The notes beneath the pieces are model-generated. The model was not told the origin of the DNA. It saw only the letters and a program-made list of their open reading frames with translations, and ran no database searches. From assembly GCA_910577665.1 (NCBI GenBank), contig CAJTOJ010000047.1, forward strand, positions 1 through 20,734: a stretch of DNA of 20,734 nucleotides, written 5' to 3'. The DNA is from an uncultured Acetatifactor sp. (GTDB taxonomy: Bacteria; Bacillota; Clostridia; Lachnospirales; Lachnospiraceae). Position numbers and translations under genes: made by a program. Shown one piece after another: positions 13,783 to 20,734 of this stretch (the first letter of the stretch is position 1; each line of letters begins with the position of its first letter).

Positions 13783-14670
13783 TCACCTCCCACTTTCCTT
13801 GTTCTGTCTGGCATTGTACCGGTTTTTTGCATTAATATAGAGTATCTCAATGTCACTGTTGCTACGCTTATAATTCACATTATGCTGTAGCAGCAGGTCT
13901 GCAAGCTGCTGTTCCTGCTCCTTACTCCCACAGGACAGGGCAATCAGATGTGCCGGTGCAGCAAGCTGCTCATACTCTTTCAGAAGTTCCCTGTTCTTCT
14001 GGGTATTGTCTATGATGATTACCGCCCTGCCGCAGTATTTCCAAAAAAGAGCATCCTTCCTGCCATAGTCCACCACATGGCCCTTGTCCAGGATCAGCAG
14101 TTTGTCAGCCAGAAGCTCCAGTTCTTCGTAATAATGGGACACAATCACCAGGCTTGCCTCCTTGTCCCTGTACCAGTGGGCCATCCGCTCTACCAGCCTC
14201 TGCCTGGTCTCAAAATCCAGCCCGGAAGTGACCTCATCGTAAAAGGACAGCACAGCCTCCTGCATCATAACCAGGATAATGGTGAACTTCTGCTTCTGGC
14301 CGCCGGAAAGCTTTGTATACTTTTTGCCCAGGCAGTCCTCAAATTCAAATTCTGCAATCAGCTCCTGAAGTTTTGGGTTCTTATTGATTTTCGTGCCCAG
14401 GATCGTCTCCATGATATACTTCACAGGCATGGCATCTGTATATTCATTGAACTGCATATGAACTGCCATCTCCTCCGGACGCAGGGCAGTTCGGATGGTT
14501 CCCCTGTAAGGAACCAGTCCCAGAATGCTCTTCACCAGAGTACTCTTCCCCGCGCCATTGGAGCCGATGATTCCTACCCGGTCTCCTTCTTCCAGCACAA
14601 TAGGTCCTTCCATGGAAAGGGCTTTTTCTGCCCCATACTTCACCTCCACATTCTGTATGGATAACAACAT
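13783..14670 (-). CDS. ABC transporter ATP-binding protein (two-component-linked)
   Basis: A 295-residue cytoplasmic ATPase with Walker A GSNGAGKST, signature LSGGQKQKF, and an H-switch IVSHYYEE. The Walker B region reads LSFYDEVTSGLD: the catalytic Asp-Glu pair is kept, but the usual Pro after it is Val. The ~90-residue C-terminal extension is unusual for a short exporter ATPase and could be a regulatory domain. ATG 14670 is chosen because the protein then begins MLLSIQNVEVKYG, the normal first strand; GGAG lies about 12 nt upstream, a rather long spacing, and upstream in-frame codons to 14751 look non-coding. A direct-repeat operator and -10 box lie about 105-150 bp upstream. Confidence 0.9.
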   Translation of the reverse strand: MLLSIQNVEVKYGAEKALSMEGPIVLEEGDRVGIIGSNGAGKSTLVKSILGLVPYRGTIRTALRPEEMAVHMQFNEYTDAMPVKYIMETILGTKINKNPKLQELIAEFEFEDCLGKKYTKLSGGQKQKFTIILVMMQEAVLSFYDEVTSGLDFETRQRLVERMAHWYRDKEASLVIVSHYYEELELLADKLLILDKGHVVDYGRKDALFWKYCGRAVIIIDNTQKNRELLKEYEQLAAPAHLIALSCGSKEQEQQLADLLLQHNVNYKRSNSDIEILYINAKNRYNARQNKESGR

Positions 14671-14773
14671 GACCTGTCTCTTCTCCTTTCTGTATCGTGG
14701 TGTTTTGATGCCAGAGCGTGTTATTTGTGACGCACATCTGTCAGAAAGCATTTTTCATATACACTCTGGTACT

Positions 14774-14820
14774 ACTATAACCTATCCATATGAAGTTCTG
14801 ATGAAGTTCCTGTGAAGCTT
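14774..14820 (-). promoter_or_regulatory. Response-regulator operator and promoter for the ABC genes, inside the kinase 3' end
   Basis: Read on the plus strand, ATGAAGTTC (14790), ATGAAGTTC (14801) and GTGAAGCTT (14812) repeat with an 11-bp period, the spacing typical of OmpR/PhoB-type sites. On the minus strand the nearest repeat is followed after 10 nt by TATAGT (14774-14779), a good -10 element; no -35 consensus is present, as expected for an activated promoter. These bases also encode the last residues of the histidine kinase. Confidence 0.6.
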
Positions 14821-16550
14821 TCTTGCAGGTTCACACCCGCCTGTGCCATGCTCCCTGTGTCCTGGAAAGTTACCAGTGCCACCACACCGTCCTGTCCGTC
14901 CCCCCTGTGGTCTTCCTCCCTTTTGTTGGTCACAGACAAGGTGATACCCAGCTTTTTCGCAAAGTAAGCAGCAATGTAAAGACCCAGTCCATGCCCTCCG
15001 GCTTCCCTGGCACAATGTCCTTTGTCTCCCCCCACAAAGGGCTCGAAAATGCGGGGAAGCAATGTCTCCGAAATCCTGGCACCATAGTTCTCAATCCGTA
15101 CCCTTCTGCCATCCTGGCTGACCCACACCCGGAGCCGTTCTCCCATAGGTGTGTAAGCCACCGCATTGGACAACAGAATGTCCACAATCTGGGAGAACAT
15201 CCTCTCATCTGTGCAGATCATTCCTTTTTTCCTGGTATCTCCCGGATCTTTTGCATCTTTCATCTCCTCCCTGTACTCTACCTGCAGCCTCCTCTCTGCC
15301 AGCACAGGCTCCAGGAGCTTCAGTTTTTCCTGTAGCAGTTCTCCTATGTCTATCATCTGTAACTGCATTTCTTTCACACACCGGTTCAGGTAAAGGATGT
15401 CCTCCGTCATTTTCCGCATGGAGAGGAGCTGCTCCTTGACCTTGGGCAGGTAGGTACCCACATCCTGGTACTTTCCCACCCCATGGATCATGCCATCTGT
15501 GAGCAGCAGGGCTGCAGCCACCGGTGTCTTGAGCTGATGGGCACTGGTCCGCAGGAATACCTCCTCCCGCTCATTCTCTGCTTCCAGCTGGGCATTTTTC
15601 TCCTGTAACTGCATATATCCCTCCCGGATCCGATGATAAAAATCATCCAGGATACCGGCCAGTTCCTTGATCTCATCCCTCCTGTTCTCCCATTTTCCCT
15701 CCAGTTTCCCCACACAGAAATCCCTGGCATATTTCATCTGCTCCGCATGGTTTGACAGTTCTACAATGGGCGTCACAATCCCTCTGGAATACATCTGGGA
15801 GGCCAGCAGCACCATCAGTATCACCACCGCCCCCAGCATTGGAAGGCTTTGCCACACAATGGGCCTGATCTCCTCCAGTTCCGGAGTCACCACTGGCAGA
15901 AAAGACAGCACAATCCGATTCTTTGTCCACTGGACTGCAATGTAATTGGTGTACCTGTTCTCCCGGTCCTCCACCCCTGTTTCCAGCACCACCAGACTGT
16001 CCGAATAAACATGGTATTTCATGGTCTCATTGAAATAGGTGTCTTCCATTCCACCGCTTTCCCATATCCTGATCTGCAAGGGCAGTCCCTGGCCTTCCCC
16101 ATACAATTCCCGGCATACTTCTTCCAGATCCTCCCTTATCCGTTGGAATCGCTCTGCTCCGGTCTCTTTTTCCTGTCCCTTATCTCCAGTCTGTGCAGGG
16201 TCTGTCTGGTATCCCCTAAGCCCTTCCCTGCATTCTTCCAGGATCCGCAGCAGCCTCTCGTCCTTCAGCTGCACATCCACGGAAAAAAATTTCCCGGTTA
16301 TGGCCAGGCTGTCTCCTTCTAATGGAATATCCACAGAATAACAGGCCGTACTGTTTCGCACCGGTATCCCATCATAGTTGCCTGTATCCATATAGGCAGC
16401 ATGCTGCCTGCGGATGGATAGCAGATTCTGCTCCATGCAGTAGTCCACATACAGGGAAGGCAGCATGTAACTGAAATACCCCACCAGGAATGCCAGCATA
16501 ATCCCCGCCAGCACCATACCATATACCAGGTTCTTCTGTCCAAGCTTCAT
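14775..16550 (-). CDS. Sensor histidine kinase (ABC-linked two-component system)
   Basis: A 591-residue membrane kinase. Helix 1 is at about 9-29, an extracytoplasmic sensor of about 200 residues follows, helix 2 is at about 234-251, then HAMP (VTPIVELSNHAEQM), a coiled coil, HisKA with SAHQLKTP (phosphorylated His338), and HATPase_c with the N-box LLSNAVAYT, G1-like ENYGARI, F-box IFEPF and G2 GGHGLGL. The G1 box lacks the usual DxGxG form, as in several VanS-like kinases. ATG 16550 is chosen for SD GGGGAGGGG 6 nt upstream; ATG 16556 abuts that SD. It is preceded by its response regulator after a 154-nt gap. The sensor domain is unrecognised. Its final codons double as the ABC promoter/operator. 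Confidence 0.9.
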   Translation of the reverse strand: MKLGQKNLVYGMVLAGIMLAFLVGYFSYMLPSLYVDYCMEQNLLSIRRQHAAYMDTGNYDGIPVRNSTACYSVDIPLEGDSLAITGKFFSVDVQLKDERLLRILEECREGLRGYQTDPAQTGDKGQEKETGAERFQRIREDLEEVCRELYGEGQGLPLQIRIWESGGMEDTYFNETMKYHVYSDSLVVLETGVEDRENRYTNYIAVQWTKNRIVLSFLPVVTPELEEIRPIVWQSLPMLGAVVILMVLLASQMYSRGIVTPIVELSNHAEQMKYARDFCVGKLEGKWENRRDEIKELAGILDDFYHRIREGYMQLQEKNAQLEAENEREEVFLRTSAHQLKTPVAAALLLTDGMIHGVGKYQDVGTYLPKVKEQLLSMRKMTEDILYLNRCVKEMQLQMIDIGELLQEKLKLLEPVLAERRLQVEYREEMKDAKDPGDTRKKGMICTDERMFSQIVDILLSNAVAYTPMGERLRVWVSQDGRRVRIENYGARISETLLPRIFEPFVGGDKGHCAREAGGHGLGLYIAAYFAKKLGITLSVTNKREEDHRGDGQDGVVALVTFQDTGSMAQAGVNLQESFTGTSSELHMDRL

Positions 16551-16620
16551 CTGCATCCCCTCCCCGCCGCTGTATGTTTTCCATTTCCAAAAAACTTCAT
16601 TCCATTCACAATTCCCCACA

Positions 16621-16694
16621 TGCCGCTTCGGCGGCACAACAATGGATGTGAGAAAGGTACATTTATGCATCGCTGAAGCTCTTAGCGCATGTAC
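16621..16694. repeat. Two hairpins between regulator and kinase genes; possible intergenic repeat element
   Basis: TGCCGC and GCGGCA (16621-16636) form a 6-bp stem with a TTCG loop on the plus strand. GTACAT (16657-16662) pairs with ATGTAC (16689-16694) around an inner CGCT/AGCG stem. Together they fill much of the 154-nt gap between the two genes, where coding seems absent. No T-tract follows, so they are not terminators. Confidence 0.45.
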
Positions 16695-16704
16695 TTTAAA
16701 CGGC

Positions 16705-17376
16705 TTAGAACTTCTTCTCACACTTGTAGCCTACCCCGATGACTGTCTTGATACAGGGTACCGGCAGCTTCTTGCGCAGGTTCTTCACGTGGGCATCTAT
16801 GATCCTGTCATTGCCGATATAGTCCTCATTGAAAATACTTAAGATCAGCTGCTCCCTGGTGAATACCCGCCCAGGCTCGCTACAGAGCTTCTGGAGCAGA
16901 AGAAACTCGCTTACCGTAAGGGGAAGCCTTTCCCCATCATAGTAGGCACAGTATTCCTCCTTTTTCAGCACCAGCCCATTCCCCACATGCCCCCCCGTAT
17001 CCTGGGCGGTCCGCCGCAGTATGGCCTCTATGCGCTTTAACAGGATCAGAGGCGATACCGGCTTGATGCAATAGTCGTCTGCATACAGATTGAAAGCCGC
17101 AAGCTGGGTCTGTTCATCCTCCAGGGCCGTAAGCATCACCGTGGCCATGCCCGGGCAGTGCTCCCGGATATATGCAAGAACTGCAAAACCGTCTGCCCCG
17201 GGCACACAGATATCCAGCACGGCCAGGTCAAACGTCTCCCGCCCCAGCAGGTGGATGGTTGCATCCCCTCTGTCCATGCCGGTCACCTCATATCCTGACA
17301 GTTCCATATACTCCGTGAGAACCTCCCGGATAGTGGGTTCATCTTCCAGAAACAGGATTCTCTTCTTCTCCTTCAC
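16705..17376 (-). CDS. OmpR-family response regulator (ABC-linked two-component system)
   Basis: A 223-residue regulator. The receiver domain (1-120) has the acidic pair ED (11-12), phosphoacceptor Asp55 in AVLDICVPG, Thr83 and Lys105 in IKP. The C-terminal winged helix has LTVSEFLLLQKLCSEPGRVF, the recognition region RIIDAHVKNLRKKL, and the closing hairpin VIGVGYK. The GTG start at 17376 is preceded by AAAGGAG with 5-nt spacing; upstream in-frame codons to 17433 form the leader hairpin and are not receiver-like. It is transcribed ahead of its kinase and probably binds the 11-bp-period repeats found before this gene and before the ABC genes. Confidence 0.92.
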   Translation of the reverse strand: MKEKKRILFLEDEPTIREVLTEYMELSGYEVTGMDRGDATIHLLGRETFDLAVLDICVPGADGFAVLAYIREHCPGMATVMLTALEDEQTQLAAFNLYADDYCIKPVSPLILLKRIEAILRRTAQDTGGHVGNGLVLKKEEYCAYYDGERLPLTVSEFLLLQKLCSEPGRVFTREQLILSIFNEDYIGNDRIIDAHVKNLRKKLPVPCIKTVIGVGYKCEKKF

Positions 17377-17426
17377 AATAACTCCTTTGCCGTAATATGG
17401 CACGGCTGTTTTTGAAGTCGAAGACC

Positions 17427-17457
17427 CCGGCATAGCTCCTTCAGGGAGCCATGCCGG
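17427..17457. other. Hairpin in the leader of the response-regulator gene
   Basis: CCGGCAT and GCTCC (17427-17439) pair with GGAGC and ATGCCGG (17445-17457), with one A-C mismatch and a 5-nt loop. It lies between the predicted promoter and the GTG start. A smaller stem GCCGT/ACGGC (17389-17393 with 17402-17406) sits next to the SD. There is no T-tract. Confidence 0.5.
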
Positions 17458-17487
17458 AATACGTCTTCTTCCTTCTTGCCTGTATAC

Positions 17488-17523
17488 ATACTATCACACT
17501 GGTATGAATTTCATATGAATTCT
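17488..17523 (-). promoter_or_regulatory. Response-regulator operator and promoter upstream of its own gene
   Basis: Plus-strand ATGAATTTC (17504) and ATGAATTCT (17515) repeat with an 11-bp period. On the minus strand the nearer repeat is followed after 10 nt by TAGTAT (17488-17493), a weak -10. Motif, period and distance match the site before the ABC genes. The perfect palindrome GAAAATATTTTC (17539-17550) lies just upstream. Confidence 0.55.
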
Positions 17524-17570
17524 CATGGAAAGGATATAGAAAATATTTTCAGAAACAGCTATCGAAAAAG

Positions 17571-18488
17571 TCACTTTTCCTGGACGATCACAATATCCAG
17601 GTTCCTCTCAAAAGTAGCCGCGGAAAAGCTGGAAGGCACCTCTCCGTTGATCAGGATCTGCACTTTGTTTACATTGTTCAGTTCCACCAGGGAATTTACA
17701 ATGGAATAGACAGATACATCTGTAGATACATTGTCCACCACTGTCAGAAAACTGTCATCCAGATTCACATAGCAGATTCCGTCCCGGGTAGTGATATTGA
17801 TGATCTTGGTATTTGGATTGATGGAGGGATACAGTCCTTCCACCTGCCCGCTGGGGCCACTGATCAGTTCCTCCACCACAAAACGCTCCAACGGCATACT
17901 GGAGGAATAATGCTTCTCCCGGTAAGCCGCAATCAAGTTGGTGCCGTCCTGACTGGCAAAGTAGAGACGTACCCTGGCCAGCTCATACGTATTGATCTCA
18001 TTGCCGTCATTGTTGATAAACTGTTCGGCATTCATCCATCCCACCAGACTGCCTGTGCTGTCATAGAGCTGGTTGCCCTCCACGGTGATCTCCACATAGC
18101 TGATCCCTTGAAGCTGGGTCAGCGTGCGCACAATGGCCGCTCTCACCAGTACTTCCGTGATCACCGGAAGATCCTGGTATGCAGCATTCACATTGACCTG
18201 CAGCCTCTCCTCTTCCAGCTTTATCCCCAGCACCTCAAATCCCATGGACAGAGGCGCCTTGTATTCCAGCTTTTCAGGATTTGTTGCCAGACATGTCATC
18301 AGCTCCTCCACCTGCCCCTCCAGGAACATGCTTTTCAATTCATAGGCATGAGGTTCCACCTTAGTCTCAGCATTCCCCAGATAATATACCTGTATCGTTC
18401 CCTCCCTGGGCTCTTCCCTCTTCCCGCAGGCCAAAAGCCCTGGCAGCAGAAGGAACAGCGCCAGCAAGACTCTGCTTCCTCTTTTCAA
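17571..18488 (-). CDS. GerMN-domain lipoprotein
   Basis: A 305-residue secreted lipoprotein. The signal peptide VLLALFLLLPGLLAC gives the lipid-anchored Cys21. Two GerMN-like domains follow (about 45-165 and 195-290), the second with VVEELISGP, YPSINPNTKI and a VNLDDSF-type strand. GerMN domains occur in B. subtilis GerM (sporulation channel) and in mycobacterial LpqB. TTG 18488 is chosen because TATAGGAG lies 8 nt upstream and the signal peptide then starts normally; GTG 18584, with SD GGAGGG, is an alternative that would add 32 polar residues. The gene follows the WalK-like kinase after 124 nt and may act as an outer-face partner or signal modulator (inference). Confidence 0.85.
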   Translation of the reverse strand: MKRGSRVLLALFLLLPGLLACGKREEPREGTIQVYYLGNAETKVEPHAYELKSMFLEGQVEELMTCLATNPEKLEYKAPLSMGFEVLGIKLEEERLQVNVNAAYQDLPVITEVLVRAAIVRTLTQLQGISYVEITVEGNQLYDSTGSLVGWMNAEQFINNDGNEINTYELARVRLYFASQDGTNLIAAYREKHYSSSMPLERFVVEELISGPSGQVEGLYPSINPNTKIINITTRDGICYVNLDDSFLTVVDNVSTDVSVYSIVNSLVELNNVNKVQILINGEVPSSFSAATFERNLDIVIVQEK

Positions 18489-18612
18489 TTTGTACACTCC
18501 TATAGAGGCCCTGGCAGGGATCTGTTTGTTGAACACATCTGCCGGGCAGTCTGCTGCGTTATACCTTGTTAACCCATCCTGCACCTGGTACCCTCCGTCT
18601 CTCCCATGCTCC

Positions 18613-20121
18613 TTACATCCCAGTCTGGGCTGTATAGGCCAGTGGAATCTTCACAGTGAAAACAGACCCTTCCCCCTCCGTACTGGTGGCTGTGATGGAA
18701 CCTCTGTGTGCCAGCACAGCACTCTTGGTGATGGCCAGTCCCAGCCCTGTGCCGCCGATTTCCCTGGAATGGGATTTGTCTACCCGGTAAAACCGCTCAT
18801 AGATATTAGCCAGTGCCTCTTCCGGGATTCCCAGGCCGGAATCGCTGACCGTGAATGTAAAATACTGATGATCCGCATCCAGCTCCACTTTCACCCATCC
18901 ATGATCCTTGTTGTATTTGATGGCATTCTCTACCAGATTGGTCATGACCAGGGTCAGTTTGACCTCATCTGCTTCTGCCGTCACAGACCGCATGCTCTCG
19001 AACACCACTTCCACATCCTTTTTCCGGGCAATAGGCCGCAGACGCTTTAAAATCAGTTCTGCCAGATCATTGATGTTGATCTGTGTAATGTTTAAATCCT
19101 GTACCTTCTTGTCCATCTTCACCAGAGCCAGCAGATCCGTGATGATACGGTTCTCCCGGTCGATCTCTGATACAATATCCTCCATAAACTCCCGGTAAAG
19201 CTCTGCAGGTGCATCCTGCTGGGCCAGAAGGGAGTCTGCCAGCACTTTCACGGAAGTCATGGGCGTCTTCAGCTCATGGGACACATTGGCCACGAATTCC
19301 TGCCGGGAATCATCCAGGGTCTTCATCCGGCCCAGCAACTGGTTGAACGCGTCCACAATGTGGACTGTCTCCGCATAACCCTTCACAGATATTTTCTCAT
19401 CTGTGTAGCCTGCTTTCACTTCATTGATCGCCTTTGTCACCTGGGTAAAAGGTCTGGTCAGAAGAATAGATAAGATAATAGCCAGGGCCACGATCCCCAC
19501 CAGCATCAGATTCTCCAGGATCAAGGCCTGGCGGTTCAGTACCTCCATGGTAGTCACAATGGCATCGTTGGAGATACTGGTGAGCATCACCCCTACAATC
19601 GTTCCGGAGGTATTACCGCTCTCCCCGGAAGCGGTGCTGGTATCCACGATGGGAATGGTCATCTCAATATAGCCATGCTCCCTGTCATAGTGGGAGGCAC
19701 TTTCCCCTTTGAAGCATTTGATCACTTCCTCCGACACAATGGTCTTACCTTCGCTGATCCCGTAGGTGTCTTCCACCACCCGCAAGCCGGAATTGATAAT
19801 CAGGACCCGTCCTTCATACAGGTTGGCAATCATCTCCAGTTCTGCATCTATCACATCCCTGGATACACCGGGATTCCTCTCCTCCATAGGAATCCTGCCA
19901 AAGTAATCATTGCTGATGAGATGGTTTCCCACCACCAGCAACTGATTCTGTACATTGGCGATGCGGTTCTCCACACTGCGCTCCTCATAGTTGCTCAAGA
20001 TCCCATACCGCATCAGTACACCGGGTACCACTCCCACCATCAGTATAATCAAAAAAATACGTGCCTGCAGGCTGCGCAGCAGGACAAGCTGTTTCAGCTC
20101 CTGGATAATTTTCTGTACCAT
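18613..20121 (-). CDS. Sensor histidine kinase, WalK/MtrB-like
   Basis: A 502-residue membrane kinase. Helix 1 is at about 21-38, an extracytoplasmic Cache/PAS-like sensor spans about 39-204, helix 2 is at about 205-221, HAMP follows (TRPFTQVTKAINEVKAG), then HisKA with VSHELKTPM (His282), and HATPase_c with the N-box LVENAIKYN, G1 DSGLGIP, F-box YERFYR and G2 GGTGLGLA, all intact. ATG 20121 gives a start just ahead of helix 1; the SD is weak (GGGCGGGG, short spacing). ATG 20139 overlaps the stop region of the response-regulator gene and is an alternative. It is co-transcribed with the WalR-like regulator just upstream (10-nt gap). Likely role: envelope or cell-wall homeostasis. Confidence 0.92.
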   Translation of the reverse strand: MVQKIIQELKQLVLLRSLQARIFLIILMVGVVPGVLMRYGILSNYEERSVENRIANVQNQLLVVGNHLISNDYFGRIPMEERNPGVSRDVIDAELEMIANLYEGRVLIINSGLRVVEDTYGISEGKTIVSEEVIKCFKGESASHYDREHGYIEMTIPIVDTSTASGESGNTSGTIVGVMLTSISNDAIVTTMEVLNRQALILENLMLVGIVALAIILSILLTRPFTQVTKAINEVKAGYTDEKISVKGYAETVHIVDAFNQLLGRMKTLDDSRQEFVANVSHELKTPMTSVKVLADSLLAQQDAPAELYREFMEDIVSEIDRENRIITDLLALVKMDKKVQDLNITQININDLAELILKRLRPIARKKDVEVVFESMRSVTAEADEVKLTLVMTNLVENAIKYNKDHGWVKVELDADHQYFTFTVSDSGLGIPEEALANIYERFYRVDKSHSREIGGTGLGLAITKSAVLAHRGSITATSTEGEGSVFTVKIPLAYTAQTGM

Positions 20122-20131
20122 ATCCCCCGCC

Positions 20132-20734
20132 CTACGCATTGAAAAAATAGTAACCCACACCCCATTTCGTGTGCACATACCTGGGTTCACTGGGATTGGA
20201 CTCAATTTTCTCCCTCAGCCGCCTGACATGGACATCCACAGTGCGCACATCCCCCGGATAGTCCGTACCCCACACCAGTTGCAGCAGACTCTCCCTGCTA
20301 TAGACCTTGTTCGGGTTGTTCATCAACAGTTCCAGCATTTCGAATTCCTTGGCAGTCAGACCAATCTCCCGCCCTGCAATATAGGCTCTCCTGCCCTCGC
20401 CGTCCAGACGCAGGTTGCCGCTCTCCACCACCTTGGGCGCTGCTTTCTCCCCCATAATGCGCTTTGGCTCTGTGCGGCGCATGATAGCCTTGATCCGGGC
20501 TTTCACCTCCAGTATGTTGAAAGGTTTCGTTATGTAATCGTCTGCCCCATATTCCAGTCCCAGGATCTTATCCATGTCATCTCCCTTGGCCGTGAGCATG
20601 ATAATTGGCACGCTGGAAAATTCCCGGATCTGCTGGCAGACCTCGAATCCCGTCAGCTTTGGCAGCATCACATCCAACAAGATAATATCGTACTGGTTAT
20701 TCCTGGCATATTCCAGTGCTTCCTCCCCGTCATA
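20132..20734 (-). CDS. OmpR-family response regulator, WalR-like (N-terminus outside window)
   Basis: 200 residues are visible; the first ~30 or so lie beyond the window end. The receiver has phosphoacceptor Asp in ILLDVMLPKLTG, IIMLTAKGDD and the Lys in ITKPFN. The winged helix reads LTAKEFEMLELLMNNPNKVY, VWGTDYPGDVRTVDVHVRR, LREKIESNP and GVGYYF, which closely recalls B. subtilis WalR (YycF) from memory. It leads an operon with the kinase and the GerMN lipoprotein. WalR proteins control autolysins and are often essential; MtrA is the actinobacterial counterpart. The assignment as WalR itself rather than a paralogue is not certain. Confidence 0.9.
   Translation of the reverse strand, partial: YDGEEALEYARNNQYDIILLDVMLPKLTGFEVCQQIREFSSVPIIMLTAKGDDMDKILGLEYGADDYITKPFNILEVKARIKAIMRRTEPKRIMGEKAAPKVVESGNLRLDGEGRRAYIAGREIGLTAKEFEMLELLMNNPNKVYSRESLLQLVWGTDYPGDVRTVDVHVRRLREKIESNPSEPRYVHTKWGVGYYFFNA

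Noticed and set aside
13948..14664. 238-codon plus-strand frame opposite the ABC ATPase
   Set aside because: Antisense shadow; the minus-strand frame has all ABC motifs.
14711..14769. Inverted repeat CCAGAG/CTCTGG in the leader of the ABC ATPase gene
   Set aside because: A 9-bp stem with one wobble but a 41-nt loop; its outer arm lies at or before the expected transcript start, so a functional RNA hairpin is doubtful.
17565..17578. Palindrome around the GerMN gene stop (AAAAGT/ACTTTT) as a terminator
   Set aside because: The arms are separated by one base, so no stable hairpin can form, and no GC-rich stem is present.

Overview
The window looks like chromosomal DNA of a Gram-positive gut anaerobe of the Lachnospiraceae type (class Clostridia). 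The body is GC-rich, Shine-Dalgarno sites are strong and purine-rich, and the gene families fit: ComEC, ABC-F, ECF sigma with an ABC exporter, a WalR-like regulator and a GerMN lipoprotein. The family assignment is an inference from gene style, not a database match.

Left edge (1-1284): AT-rich DNA, clearly unlike the rest. It holds the 3' end of a MobA/MobL-like relaxase, a SAM-dependent methyltransferase and a 12-bp-stem hairpin. This is the end of a mobile element. It abuts the 3' third of an alpha-L-fucosidase gene, so the element probably split that gene or deleted its 5' part. A small unrecognised gene follows at 1799-2167.

Region 2209-7929, all minus strand: a MerR/TipAS regulator, then an ECF sigma factor, a six-helix membrane protein, an ABC ATPase and two permeases. 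Overlaps and short gaps tie the last five into one operon. An ECF-like promoter (TGTAAC-N16-CGAA) lies just upstream of the sigma gene. The MerR gene has its own 19-bp-spacer promoter with a dyad.

Region 8034-10005, plus strand: an ABC-F ribosome-protection ATPase, divergent from the MerR gene. A consensus promoter is followed by a ~360-nt leader. That leader carries a 15-codon leader peptide, an antiterminator arm inside the peptide codons, and a terminator that overlaps the ABC-F ribosome binding site. This is a complete-looking attenuator and the strongest regulatory finding in the window.

Region 10033-12842: a remnant of an Rpn/PD-(D/E)XK family gene, then a full-length comEC. comEC has a 33-bp in-frame tandem repeat between its channel and metallo-beta-lactamase domains.

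Region 12981-17376, minus strand: response regulator, histidine kinase, ABC ATPase and ABC permease. Upstream of the regulator gene, and again inside the last codons of the kinase gene, there are 11-bp-period direct repeats of the type ATGAA-n-TTC. Each sits exactly 10 nt from a -10-like hexamer. This suggests one regulator controls both its own operon and the exporter.

Region 17571-20734, minus strand: a WalR-like response regulator (cut by the window end), a WalK-like kinase and a GerMN lipoprotein. The order resembles the actinobacterial mtrA-mtrB-lpqB operon. No tRNA, rRNA or CRISPR array was seen.
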